Below are positions 55,619 to 63,665 of a stretch of 64,000 nt of DNA, piece by piece. The position numbers and the translations under genes were made by a program. Under the pieces are notes generated by a model. That model saw only the letters and a list, made by a program, of their open reading frames with translations. It did no database searches and had not been told where the DNA came from. Source of the DNA: Pseudoalteromonas sp. S16_S37 (GTDB lineage Bacteria > Pseudomonadota > Gammaproteobacteria > Enterobacterales > Alteromonadaceae). The stretch covers positions 1-64,000 of the forward strand of contig NZ_JAAUWV010000015.1 in NCBI RefSeq assembly GCF_014694405.1, read 5' to 3'. Every line of letters begins with the position of its first letter. Within the stretch, counting starts at the first letter, position 1.

Positions 55619-56518
55619 ATGTCTAACACCGAACAAGGTTTTAAGTCTTTATTAGCGCCAAATGCCAGCAAACTTGAACAGGCGCATGAGCGGGCTACCT
55701 ACTTTGATGATGTAAAACAGATACCTGATTATGTTGCAAAGCTCTGGCACCCTGATACTTGTCCTGAAAAATTATTGCCTTGGTTAGCATGGAGTCTATC
55801 CGTTGATGACTGGGATGAGCACTGGCCAGTAGAGGCAAAACGCGCGCTGATCAAAAACTCAGTGGCCATTCATAAGCACAAAGGCACGGTGGGGGCGGTT
55901 AAACGCGCGCTGAAGTCGTTGGGTGTTGTGATTGAGTTTTTCGAATGGTTTGAGGATGTAGATAACACTGCTTTGATACCAGTACATAGCAAAGAGCCAA
56001 ATACCTTTACCTTTATGACTTGGGCTAATGAGCAGGTATACACCAGTCAGCAAGTCGCGCTATCTGACGCGCTTTATAAAGCCATCAACCGAGTGACTAA
56101 TCAGACTAAGCCACAGCGCGCGCACTTTAACTTTTTAGTTGGCGCTAAGCTAGATTTAGGTATCACGGTTGCAACCACCAGTAGTGGCTTGCAGGTAAGG
56201 CGAATTAACTACGATACCTTGCCTGTTAAGGCTGCCCCCAGCGAAATAACGGCAGGTTTAACGGTTAGCAGTCTTGATAGGCTTTCTGTAAATCGCCAGC
56301 GAGGCTCGACTAAAGCGGTAGAAGCAAGACTGCAAGACAGCGTTGCATTTGGTTTGCACCTTCATAATCAGCGCCACACAGTTGGACGATTTTATATGCT
56401 AAGTGAGCAAAAGCTGCCTGCAGGCTGTTATTACTTGCAGTCTGAGCTATCAGCGGGGCTGCATTTAAATAACCGTCGTTTTACGGTCGGGCGATTTTAT
56501 CTATATCCAAACAAGTAG
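55619..56518 (+). CDS. Tail protein I, first copy, with beta-rich C-terminal extension
   Basis: 299 aa; starts ten bases after the J stop with AGGAG. The N-terminal ~190 residues match P2 gpI: LWHPDTCPEKLLPWLAWSLS, DDWDEHWP and HKHKGTVGAVKRALKSLG. The C-terminus (about 195-299) is extra: two repeats of GLHL-(H/N)-N-(Q/R)-R-x-TVGRFY separated by about 30 residues, which look like short beta-strand repeats. It joins baseplate to fibre. The second copy (61043) has a different, shorter C-terminus. Confidence 0.88.
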   Translation: MSNTEQGFKSLLAPNASKLEQAHERATYFDDVKQIPDYVAKLWHPDTCPEKLLPWLAWSLSVDDWDEHWPVEAKRALIKNSVAIHKHKGTVGAVKRALKSLGVVIEFFEWFEDVDNTALIPVHSKEPNTFTFMTWANEQVYTSQQVALSDALYKAINRVTNQTKPQRAHFNFLVGAKLDLGITVATTSSGLQVRRINYDTLPVKAAPSEITAGLTVSSLDRLSVNRQRGSTKAVEARLQDSVAFGLHLHNQRHTVGRFYMLSEQKLPAGCYYLQSELSAGLHLNNRRFTVGRFYLYPNK

Positions 56519-56600
56519 TTACCTCTCGGCAATCGCTTTTTGGTCTACCCACACATTGCCCAGCGGCTTTCAAATTAGGTGTAAGTTACCACAGTGCATG
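56519..56600. repeat. Inverted copy of the sequence before the gene at 63666 (left repeat)
   Basis: ACCTCTCGG-x5-GCTTTTTGG (56521-56543) and beyond matches, in reverse orientation, the stretch just upstream of 63660. The core is 20 of 23 identical by eye, with further patchy similarity (ACCCACaCA, and the AATT/ACACCT motif at the outer end). It lies between tail protein I and the collar gene. Confidence 0.55.
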
Positions 56601-56644
56601 CCGTGTAACTGCTTTTATTTCTATTGAAACAAGGAGTAAGTGCA

Positions 56645-57169
56645 GTGAGCACAATTTTACGGCCAACTATTACCACCGCTGGTTTAGAAGCGGTGTTTAA
56701 TTCAGACAAAAATGGCTTTCAAGCCAAAATTAACAAAATCGGCTTAGGTACAGGTAACTACACGCCTGATCAAAGCCGCAGTGCATTACAAGCAGAAGTA
56801 CATCGAATTTCAGTTGCCAGCGGTGAAGACAAAGGTAACGCACAAATTCATATGAGTGTGATTGACGACACGGACCATAACTTTTGGGTCAACGAAGTGG
56901 GCTTTTATCTCGAAGACGGCACCTTATTTGCGGTTTATTCCAATCCAGACAAGCCCATTGCTTATAAATCAGCCGAAGTCGATTTGTTACTGGCGTTTGA
57001 CTTGGTGCTAACCGGTGTACCCGCTGACTCAATCACGGTGATTGACCAAGGCGTTAATCTCAACATTTTAATTGCCCCCGAGCTTGCCAAACTAGGCGCA
57101 GCACAAATCGGCAATATGGTCCGCCACCTCAAGCAAAAATTTGCGTTGATGGATGCGGGAATACTTTAG
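56645..57169 (+). CDS. Tail-collar / fibre N-terminal (gpH-N type) protein, first copy
   Basis: 174 aa from GTG 56645 (AAGGAG eight bases upstream). Matches the N-terminal attachment domain of P2-like fibre proteins (DUF3751): TILRPTITTAGLEAVFNSDKNG, IGLGTGNYTPDQSRSALQAEV, FWVNEVGFYLEDGTLFAVYS and AFDLVLTGVPADSI. In P2 this is fused to a long fibre; here it stands alone, so fibres must be joined by another link. Confidence 0.88.
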   Translation: MSTILRPTITTAGLEAVFNSDKNGFQAKINKIGLGTGNYTPDQSRSALQAEVHRISVASGEDKGNAQIHMSVIDDTDHNFWVNEVGFYLEDGTLFAVYSNPDKPIAYKSAEVDLLLAFDLVLTGVPADSITVIDQGVNLNILIAPELAKLGAAQIGNMVRHLKQKFALMDAGIL

Positions 57170-57204
57170 ATAGATTTGTATCAGTAAGTTAGAGGAAGGA
57201 AAAG

Positions 57205-57516
57205 ATGCAGAATACTCAAAAAAATATGGCAGATAATTGTACTAAAGGGCTAGAAGAGCAAGATGTTGTGCAACTTTGTGCACAGTGTATACCGCTAACT
57301 TCAGAAGCGATACTTAAACAAGCGAAGCTAATTCAACATGAGGCGGCGCTGAGCGCAGCACGAAGTCATGCTTATCAAGCAGAAACTGATGGTCTTGCGC
57401 TTAAGTATTTAGCAGCACAGGCGCAATATGGTGAATGCCATGAGTATACAGTTAGTGCCAAAACGCGTTGGTTAAGCGCACGAGAGGCAATTCAAGCAAG
57501 GTATCCCAAAAGCTAA
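57205..57516 (+). CDS. Small fibre-accessory-like protein, paralogue 1
   Basis: 103 aa; the N-terminal half is not recognised. The C-terminal half follows the pattern AxxDGLALKYLAAQAQYGE...KTRWLSAREAIQARYP. Two others in the cluster (58480, 63240) end similarly (W.....A(I/E)(K)..YP). This is reminiscent of small phage tail proteins that follow fibres and end in a 'W..KVAEIKARYP'-like motif. Assembly role inferred. Confidence 0.6.
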   Translation: MQNTQKNMADNCTKGLEEQDVVQLCAQCIPLTSEAILKQAKLIQHEAALSAARSHAYQAETDGLALKYLAAQAQYGECHEYTVSAKTRWLSAREAIQARYPKS

Positions 57517-57550
57517 CTATTGATACAAAACACATGCAACTGAATATCAC

Positions 57551-57575
57551 AAACCGCCATTGAGCGGTTTTTGTT
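57551..57575 (+). terminator. Terminator inside the fibre region
   Basis: AAACCGC / GCGGTTT, 7-bp stem with 6-nt loop and a T-run. The following fibre gene is therefore partly uncoupled from the upstream genes. Confidence 0.8.
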
Positions 57576-57598
57576 TTTCATAAATTAAAGGAAATATC

Positions 57599-58477
57599 AT
57601 GGCATTAGAACAAGATATAGGTCGGTTGATAGAATCAACGGATAAGTTGACCGAAACAGTGGATAGCAAGATCCAAGAGATCACAGCAAGGCTAGACCAA
57701 AAGTCTCAAGAAGTTGATAGCAGGCTCGCTGCAAAAGAGCAGGCAGTAGAATCGAAAATTGCAAGTTTCCAAAAAGCGTTGCCACTTGCACCTAATAACC
57801 TGTCAGACACTAAGTATTTTGCAAAAATAAATTCGGGGCATGAGGATGGCGTTGCAGTAGATGTAATGCAATCTCATGCAGCGCCGTGGAGTTGTTTTTA
57901 TTATCAAGGGACTGAAGGCACTGCAACCGTCACTAAGTTAACTAACAAAATGTTGGCTGACTATGGTCTGACGCCGAATAGTGAATTTCATCGTGCGATT
58001 GGCGTATATCGTTCAGAAGCAGAGCCTTTTTATGGCAGTGACTTTAAAGTATTACTATTTGATGTCGAATTGACCAAAGGTATGACGACTGATGCAAACT
58101 TAGGCTTGCTTTTTGTTCTTAATCAAGGTTGCCCTTCGTTTACTGGTTGGGATAAAGGAGAGTTCTTAACCCAAGCAAATTGCTGGATTAACGTGTTAGA
58201 GCAATCAGGTAGCTTAGAGTTTTATCCGTCTTCAAATCGTTCAGCAACAATTCGAGTTAATGCTGATGATAATGGGAAAGGTTGGCAGTATAAACGTAAC
58301 ACTCGCCAAGGTTGGGGCGGGTGTCACCAACCAATATTTAGAGGCCTGGGTAAGATGAAGGTCGCGGTTGCTTTGCCATATGTTGGCACGGGCGATCATG
58401 GAAACAATATGATTTGGGCAGATAGTGTTGGCCATGCCTATTCACATACAGCACCAGCAATTGGTGAAGGAGCATAA
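57599..58477 (+). CDS. Tail fibre-like protein A (coiled coil plus receptor-binding-like C-terminus)
   Basis: 292 aa with AAAGGAAAT ribosome site. The N-terminus starts MALEQDIGRLIESTDKLTET and continues as a coiled coil to about residue 60. From 80 on it is a beta-rich, aromatic domain with many Trp/Tyr (e.g. WSCFYYQGTEGT, GKGWQYKRNTRQGWGG). I do not recognise the domain. The same N-terminal start is found at 59011, so they form a family of exchangeable fibres. A receptor-binding role is inferred. Confidence 0.65.
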   Translation: MALEQDIGRLIESTDKLTETVDSKIQEITARLDQKSQEVDSRLAAKEQAVESKIASFQKALPLAPNNLSDTKYFAKINSGHEDGVAVDVMQSHAAPWSCFYYQGTEGTATVTKLTNKMLADYGLTPNSEFHRAIGVYRSEAEPFYGSDFKVLLFDVELTKGMTTDANLGLLFVLNQGCPSFTGWDKGEFLTQANCWINVLEQSGSLEFYPSSNRSATIRVNADDNGKGWQYKRNTRQGWGGCHQPIFRGLGKMKVAVALPYVGTGDHGNNMIWADSVGHAYSHTAPAIGEGA

Positions 58478-58479
58478 TC

Positions 58480-58785
58480 ATGGCTATTTTAAAACAGATT
58501 TCAACTCAAAAAATTTTTGCAGGCGGAATTAAAGATGCGGCGCATGCTGCTCACATCGCAAAGCAAGCAGAAGTAGCATCTGATGATTACGAGCTAATCT
58601 TTGATGAGCAAGAAGTACTAACGCTAAGGCGCGCTCAATATAGCAAAGAAAGTGATTACCTCTTCTTTGACTATATGGCTTCGGTAACTGAGTTTGGAGA
58701 GACCTCGCCAGAAGCGGTGGCGGCCAAAGAAGCTTGGTTGACACAGAGAAACGCTATCAAAGCGACTTACGCAAAACCAGAATAA
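58480..58785 (+). CDS. Small fibre-accessory-like protein, paralogue 2
   Basis: 101 aa, starts two bases after fibre A, so it is coupled to it. The C-terminal half (YSKESDYLFFDYMASVTEFGE, then KEAWLTQRNAIKATYAKPE) is related to the proteins at 57205 and 63240. Probably a chaperone or assembly factor for the preceding fibre; by position only. Confidence 0.6.
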   Translation: MAILKQISTQKIFAGGIKDAAHAAHIAKQAEVASDDYELIFDEQEVLTLRRAQYSKESDYLFFDYMASVTEFGETSPEAVAAKEAWLTQRNAIKATYAKPE

Positions 58786-58792
58786 CCTTTTT

Positions 58793-58960
58793 AAAACCCG
58801 ATAAAACCCGCTTATTAGCGCACCCCCATCGTTTAAACATTATGAGATTCTGAAACGAGTTCAGAATGACGAAAGAGTGAGATATGTCTTATTTCGTCAC
58901 CCTGACGCATGTCTGGATCTCATCAACGAATGGTGTTGTGCTGATAGCGGGTTTTTTATT
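58793..58960 (+). terminator. Terminator split by a palindromic element
   Basis: AAAACCCGCT (58803-58812) and AGCGGGTTTTTT (58944-58956) form the two arms of a terminator stem, with about 130 bases in the loop. The arms extend imperfectly inward (TTATTAGCGCAC / GTGCTGATAG). A repeat element fills the loop. Confidence 0.55.
58842..58922. repeat. Intergenic palindromic repeat (MITE/REP-like)
   Basis: ATGAGATTCTGAAACGAG...CAGAATGACGAAA (58842-58873) is the imperfect inverse of TTTCGTCACCCTGAC...GGATCTCAT (58892-58922). This gives a long hairpin. It resembles a widespread class of intergenic palindromes with the words GAGAT-CTGAAAC-AGTTCAG-ATGACG found in several proteobacteria. No gene inside. 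Confidence 0.65.
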
Positions 58961-59010
58961 TTAACCCTGCCAATTTTGCAGTATGGCAATCCATTAGTTG
59001 GAGAAAACAA

Positions 59011-59592
59011 ATGGCTTTAGAACAAGATATTGCCAAGTTAATTGAGGCCTCAAATGACCTCACAACCATCGTAGATAACAAAATTACCGATATAGATGCC
59101 AAAGTAGCGAGTAAGTCATCAGAAATAGACTCTCTTATAACAAGCACTAATGACAAAGTTGACAGCAAGTTGAATCAGCTTTCAATTATAGGAGACGGTA
59201 ATTTTGGTACTCGTGCAATTAACGTAGCGCGTTATTTTACGGGAAGTGGGGGTAAGGCTAACCTACACTTTAAATTACCACTTAAGGCTGATACTGATCA
59301 CGACATGTTTCATTTAAAAATTTATGGATATGCCTATGGAGAAGCCAAAATCGTTGAGTCCACGTTAGTGGGATATTGCTACAAACCATCAAACAATGTG
59401 ATCAATATTGAAGTGAATGGTACTCACTCACCACATTTATACAAAGGCTCAGATGGTTATATTTATGCCAGATTATCATTCGAAACCTTTTACTATTTGA
59501 CCGTCTCTGTAGACACGATGCGAGTAGGTAATGGTCGCTTACTAAAACACGGCGACATAGAAATCATTCGTTCAGAACAAGAAACTTTATAA
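59011..59592 (+). CDS. Tail fibre-like protein B
   Basis: 193 aa, GGAG ribosome site. The N-terminus MALEQDIAKLIEASNDLTT is nearly the same as in fibre A (57599), followed by a coiled coil to about residue 50. The C-terminal ~140 residues are unrelated to fibre A and beta-rich (LHFKLPLKADTDHDMFHLKI, LSFETFYYLTVSVDTM). It resembles compact jelly-roll phage tail tips, but that is a guess. The split homology suggests domain swapping. Confidence 0.65.
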   Translation: MALEQDIAKLIEASNDLTTIVDNKITDIDAKVASKSSEIDSLITSTNDKVDSKLNQLSIIGDGNFGTRAINVARYFTGSGGKANLHFKLPLKADTDHDMFHLKIYGYAYGEAKIVESTLVGYCYKPSNNVINIEVNGTHSPHLYKGSDGYIYARLSFETFYYLTVSVDTMRVGNGRLLKHGDIEIIRSEQETL

Positions 59593-59600
59593 GGAGCATT

Positions 59601-59978
59601 ATGATGGAAACAAATATCGCATCGCTAGTTTCACAGCAACAACAAGCAGCTATTTTAGAAAAACAGCAAAAGCAATATGTACGTGGCAACATTAACCAGC
59701 AAGTGGCCGACAATGCATCATTGCTAGGTACTACCTCAGACACCACTCATATTTTGCTCAACGAGCTGAGCGGTTTTATCAACAAGCTAAGTACAGCGCA
59801 AAGCCTTGCTGAGATGCGCGCGTCAACAGAGTCGTTAAAAGCTGCCATTGGCGGCATTGAACAACAAGTGACAGAGGGCAGTTTACAGTTCCCATACCAA
59901 GTAAAAGGCCAAGCGCTAGTGATGGATGAAATCAGTCAACGTGCAAATGGTGTAAGCCAAGTGCTTAAACAAGGCTAA
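59601..59978 (+). CDS. Coiled-coil protein following fibre B
   Basis: 125 aa, mostly helical and Gln-rich (SLVSQQQQAAILEKQQKQY). No family recognised and no Trp/YP ending, so it is not a clear paralogue of the other accessory proteins. AAGGAG precedes two adjacent ATGs (59601 and 59604). It closes the first module. Confidence 0.6.
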   Translation: MMETNIASLVSQQQQAAILEKQQKQYVRGNINQQVADNASLLGTTSDTTHILLNELSGFINKLSTAQSLAEMRASTESLKAAIGGIEQQVTEGSLQFPYQVKGQALVMDEISQRANGVSQVLKQG

Positions 59979-60093
59979 CTGTTCCACTTTAACGAGCGGC
60001 AAGCTTACCGCCTGCCGCATATTTTCGATACTACATACCTTTTAATCCACCAAACCAACCCACCTTGCAATTATTGCCAACTTCGAGTTTTCT

Positions 60094-61050
60094 ATGAGCT
60101 TAACCAACTTTAGTGCCATTGATTTTAAACAACTTCCCACTCCTGAACTGATAGAACCTCTAAGCTTTGAGGTAATTAAAGCGGCTATTTTGGACGACTT
60201 TAAAACACGCTATCCCACATTTGAGCTAGACATGCCAAGCGATCCGATAATTAAACTTATCGAGTCATTTGCCTATCGTGAGCTTTTGTTACGTCAACGT
60301 GTAAACGAAGCGGCTGAAAAAGTGTTACTTGCTAAAGCCAGCGCTCCAGAGCTTGATTATTTAGGTGCGCGATTTGGTGTAACACGCGAGCAAAATGAAG
60401 ACAACGAACGTTATCGCGCGCGCATTCAATTGGCATTAGAGGGGTTTAGTACCGCAGGGCCTGCAGGCGCATACGTGTTTCATACTTTAAAAGCGTCTGA
60501 GCATGTAAAAGATGTGCATGTTGATGCCCCCGAATTTGAGCATCAAGCTTTGCCAGCAGAGTTAAAAAAGCACTTACCCAACAGCGTGTTTTTGCTTAAT
60601 ACAACAAAAAGCGCAGGACTTGAAAAGCCGCAACCGGGGGATGTGGTGATCACCATTTTAAGCGACGAAGGTAACGGCACGGCGAGTACGCAAGTGATAA
60701 ACGAAGTTAAAGCGCATTTAAATGATGACGATATTCGCCCATTGACCGACATAGTAAATGTTAAGTCGGCCAACATAGCAGAGTTTAATATCGAAGCGGT
60801 GTTGACACTTTATTTTGGACCAGAGGAAGAGGCGGTTCGAAGTCAGGTAGAGCAAGCTTGCAGTGATTGGCTAAAAACTCAATATAAACTGGGCCACGAT
60901 ATTTCTCTTTCGAGTCTTTATGCTGTGTTACATGGCGCAGGTGTACAACGAGTTGAACTGATCAGCCCAACAAGCGACATTGTGGTTGGGGCCAACGAAG
61001 CGCCATTTTGTAAGTCGCTAAAAGTGACGGTTGGGGGGCGTCATGTCTGA
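60094..61050 (+). CDS. Baseplate assembly protein J, second copy
   Basis: 318 aa. Same family as the protein at 54785: SFAYRELLLRQRVNEAAEKV, FGVTREQNEDNERYRARI, LNDDDIRPLTDIV and YKLGHDISLSSLYAVLHGAGVQRVEL. It carries an extra segment of about 35 residues (around residues 145-190) including the P-rich ALPAELKKHLPNSVF and LEKPQPGDVVIT. No strong ribosome site is visible before ATG 60094. It opens the second J-I-collar module. Confidence 0.92.
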   Translation: MSLTNFSAIDFKQLPTPELIEPLSFEVIKAAILDDFKTRYPTFELDMPSDPIIKLIESFAYRELLLRQRVNEAAEKVLLAKASAPELDYLGARFGVTREQNEDNERYRARIQLALEGFSTAGPAGAYVFHTLKASEHVKDVHVDAPEFEHQALPAELKKHLPNSVFLLNTTKSAGLEKPQPGDVVITILSDEGNGTASTQVINEVKAHLNDDDIRPLTDIVNVKSANIAEFNIEAVLTLYFGPEEEAVRSQVEQACSDWLKTQYKLGHDISLSSLYAVLHGAGVQRVELISPTSDIVVGANEAPFCKSLKVTVGGRHV

Positions 61051-61765
61051 TGACTTATTACCCTTTAACAGTAGCTTGTTAGAGCAGGCTATTACTCAAA
61101 GCGCCGCACGCATCGAGCAAACGCCTATCAACAACGGCTGGTTGTGGGACCCAGATAAATGCCCGAGCGCATTTTTACCTTGGTTAGCCCATGGTTTAAG
61201 CGTAGATAGCTGGAACAATCACTGGTCAGAGCAAACCAAACGGCAAGTTGTGAAAGACAGTGTGCCGATGCACCGTATAAAAGGGTCGGTTAAGTCCATT
61301 GTTTCGGCCATTGAGGTGTTAGGTGTCGACGCTCAACTGCATGAAGATAGGCAAACAGACGCGCTGCTACATAATGCAAAAATAGTAGCGCCAAACAAAT
61401 GTAATCGCGATGAGCACAATCAGCCTTCGCTTACACCAGCATTACAAGTGCAGTTATGGCGAGCGATTGAAACCACCAAACCACTGCGCACCCAAATGCG
61501 TTTTGAGATCACCAATGATCAAAAAAATACCCTAGAACTCGCTGCTACCTCATCACATGCGCAAGTACAGCGCGGACAATGGTTGCAAAACCCCAGCTTT
61601 CACTTTACGCCCACGCAAATGACAGCGGTGGCATCGGTGGGGGCAGTCTCAGTTCAGCGCAGTCAAATCGCCTGCTCGCCCGATGCGGCATTGGCAAGCG
61701 ACCTTAATATGCAAAGTGCTCAATCCGTTATTTTTATCAATCACACAACTATGGTATGTCAATGA
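61043..61765 (+). CDS. Tail protein I, second copy
   Basis: 240 aa from ATG 61043 (GGGGGG upstream), overlapping the J stop by eight bases. N-terminal gpI domain: WLWDPDKCPSAFLPWLAHGL, DSWNNHWSEQTKRQVV, HRIKGSVKSIVSAIEVLG. The C-terminus differs from the first copy and lacks the GLHLNNRR repeats, so the adaptor ends are module-specific. Confidence 0.88.
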   Translation: MSDDLLPFNSSLLEQAITQSAARIEQTPINNGWLWDPDKCPSAFLPWLAHGLSVDSWNNHWSEQTKRQVVKDSVPMHRIKGSVKSIVSAIEVLGVDAQLHEDRQTDALLHNAKIVAPNKCNRDEHNQPSLTPALQVQLWRAIETTKPLRTQMRFEITNDQKNTLELAATSSHAQVQRGQWLQNPSFHFTPTQMTAVASVGAVSVQRSQIACSPDAALASDLNMQSAQSVIFINHTTMVCQ

Positions 61766-62298
61766 ACAATTACACACCCATTATCACACAGGCGGGGTTA
61801 AACGCCGCCGTTAATGCCAAAACCAACGGCATCAATATTCACATTGCCGAAGTGGCCGTGGGCACCCAAGGGTACGAACCCACACGCCAACAAGTTGCCC
61901 TTAAAGCGCTAAAAAACAAAGTGCCTGTAACTGGTGGTAACAACCTAGGCGATGGGCAATTTCACATTACTGCCAAATTCACAAGCGACAGCGAATACGC
62001 AGTGCGCGAGGTGGGTTTTTACCTTGCAGACGGCACCTTGTTTGCCGTGTGGTCACACCCAAGCGATGTGCTGTTTTATCAAACCCCGCTTGCACAAGTG
62101 ATTCAAGGGTTTGATTTAGTGCTCAGCGCCGTACCCGTTGACAACATTGAAGTAAACAACAGTGGCGACCTAAACCTATTTTTAGGCGAAGAGTTTATGG
62201 GGATCACACTCTCTCAAGCGCAAATGGCGCAAGCACAAATCGCCGCTAACTATCGCCAAATACAATTTAACGACCGACTTTTATCACTAGGAGTATAA
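61762..62298 (+). CDS. Tail-collar / fibre N-terminal (gpH-N type) protein, second copy
   Basis: 178 aa; ATG 61762 overlaps the I stop (ATGA), and ATG 61756 is also possible. Related to 56645: YTPIITQAGLNAAVNAKTNG, EVAVGTQGYEPTRQQVALKA, VREVGFYLADGTLFAVWSHP, FDLVLSAVPVDNI. Again without a fused fibre. Confidence 0.88.
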   Translation: MNNYTPIITQAGLNAAVNAKTNGINIHIAEVAVGTQGYEPTRQQVALKALKNKVPVTGGNNLGDGQFHITAKFTSDSEYAVREVGFYLADGTLFAVWSHPSDVLFYQTPLAQVIQGFDLVLSAVPVDNIEVNNSGDLNLFLGEEFMGITLSQAQMAQAQIAANYRQIQFNDRLLSLGV

Positions 62299-62302
62299 TT
62301 TA

Positions 62303-63247
62303 ATGCCAACTTTTGAAGAGCATTTGGTCAGCCTTACGCAAACCAATGCCGATTTAGTCACCTCCAATAACGAGCTGACAAAAAATGTTATCGACAAGCT
62401 TGGGCAAATCAACCAACGCGTTGAAGCTGCCGAGCAACAAATGAATGACTTTGCGCAAGACTTACTTAAACACCGTATCGTCGGTGGCAACCTGCTCATG
62501 GACCCATGGCTCATGAACACCACCCTTGAAACCGTCGAAGGGGTAGAAAAGCTTGTGCCAGCCACGCCACCGTTTTTGCCAACTGGTGAAGTGAAAATGG
62601 CTGCAGTATCCCAAAATACCTATGCGTTCGGTACTGAATATCCGCACTTATCCGTACAACAATATCAAGAACAAAATGCTGAAAGATTTACTGACGAACC
62701 GTGGCTCGCCAGAAGTGAAAAGCCAATTTTCGCAAAGCTATATAACAAGCAAATTATGCCGTATGGTGGCTTGGAAGGTGGCTTAGATAAATGGAGTAAA
62801 TTGAATAAGCAAGGATATATAAGTCAGTTTTTAATACCAAAGCAAACAGAACAAAGCCCTTACAGTGCGGCTATAGAACTTAATGTAGGTCGTAATAGAG
62901 CAAGTGCTGGTGGTTTATATTTGTTTAGGGCATGGGTTTACGTTAAATCTGGTAAGTTAATCTTCGGCGACCATGCAGGTTATGGGCGCAAAGCGCAAGG
63001 CGAGAGGGCTTGGAGTGAGTCAGAGTTTTCCAAAGATAATTCGGAGCATCCTTTCAAATTTGTTGAGTTTAAAATATCTTCAGCACGCTATAACGGCAAT
63101 TCACTGCGACAACTAAACTTCGCCTCCGGCGACAACAACTCCGACTTGGAATGTTATATCGCATCGCCGCAATTATTTGCCCTCGACCACCCTGACGATA
63201 ACAAAAAACCGATGACCGGCGAAACCTTTGGAGGCCACTATGCTTAA
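62303..63247 (+). CDS. Tail fibre-like protein C
   Basis: 314 aa, AGGAG ribosome site. Short coiled coil (residues about 1-55, MPTFEEHLVSLTQTN...), then GGNLLMDPWLMNTTLETV, a phrase common in phage fibre domains that begin with 'N.L.NP.f'. The remainder is beta-rich (SAAIELNVGRNRASAGGLYLF) and probably carbohydrate-binding. Its N-terminus differs from fibres A and B. Confidence 0.65.
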   Translation: MPTFEEHLVSLTQTNADLVTSNNELTKNVIDKLGQINQRVEAAEQQMNDFAQDLLKHRIVGGNLLMDPWLMNTTLETVEGVEKLVPATPPFLPTGEVKMAAVSQNTYAFGTEYPHLSVQQYQEQNAERFTDEPWLARSEKPIFAKLYNKQIMPYGGLEGGLDKWSKLNKQGYISQFLIPKQTEQSPYSAAIELNVGRNRASAGGLYLFRAWVYVKSGKLIFGDHAGYGRKAQGERAWSESEFSKDNSEHPFKFVEFKISSARYNGNSLRQLNFASGDNNSDLECYIASPQLFALDHPDDNKKPMTGETFGGHYA

Positions 63248-63542
63248 AATTGGTGAATACGAATACTACGATATCCAAAGTTTACTGGATACTGAAACCC
63301 AACAGCCCGTGATTGAAGGTGCGGTAAAAGGCTACGGTATTCATACTGGCATTGATGCACCATCGGTGGCAGAGGCTCTAGCGCAATACCAAAATCTGCA
63401 AATTAAACTCAAACGTAAAGCCGCTTACAAAGACGAGTCAGATCCCATTTATATGGAATATTTGTTTGACGAGTCGGAGTTAAAGCTACAGCAATGGAAA
63501 GACAAAGTGGCTGAAATAAAACAGCGCTATCCATTTAACTAA
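63240..63542 (+). CDS. Small fibre-accessory-like protein, paralogue 3
   Basis: 100 aa from ATG 63240 (GGAGG upstream), overlapping fibre C by eight bases. The C-terminus (KLKRKAAYKDESDPIYMEYLF, then LQQWKDKVAEIKQRYPFN) is the clearest match to the phage-tail 'W..KVAEIK.RYP' ending and links it to paralogues 57205 and 58480. Confidence 0.65.
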   Translation: MLKIGEYEYYDIQSLLDTETQQPVIEGAVKGYGIHTGIDAPSVAEALAQYQNLQIKLKRKAAYKDESDPIYMEYLFDESELKLQQWKDKVAEIKQRYPFN

Positions 63543-63566
63543 CCCCCGTTGCGCTTTGGCGCGCCT

Positions 63567-63660
63567 CACACCTCAAATTCTATTTTAAGTGTTAATGAAT
63601 TGGCTCAGCACCTGTGTGTTGGGTGGGTTTGCACGCGCCAAAAAGCAATAACCGAGAGGT
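63567..63660. repeat. Right partner of the inverted repeat
   Basis: CCAAAAAGC-x5-CCGAGAGGT (63638-63660) matches the left repeat (56521-56543) in reverse orientation, 20 of 23 identical by eye. Outward on the gene side it leads into the ribosome site of the gene at 63666. Confidence 0.55.
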
Positions 63661-63665
63661 TTTAC

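Noticed and set aside
56521-56543. DNA invertase (Gin/Hin-type) crossover site
   Set aside because: ACC-TCTC-GG has a 4-base centre instead of the 2-base core of such sites, and no invertase gene is in the window; kept only as an inverted repeat.
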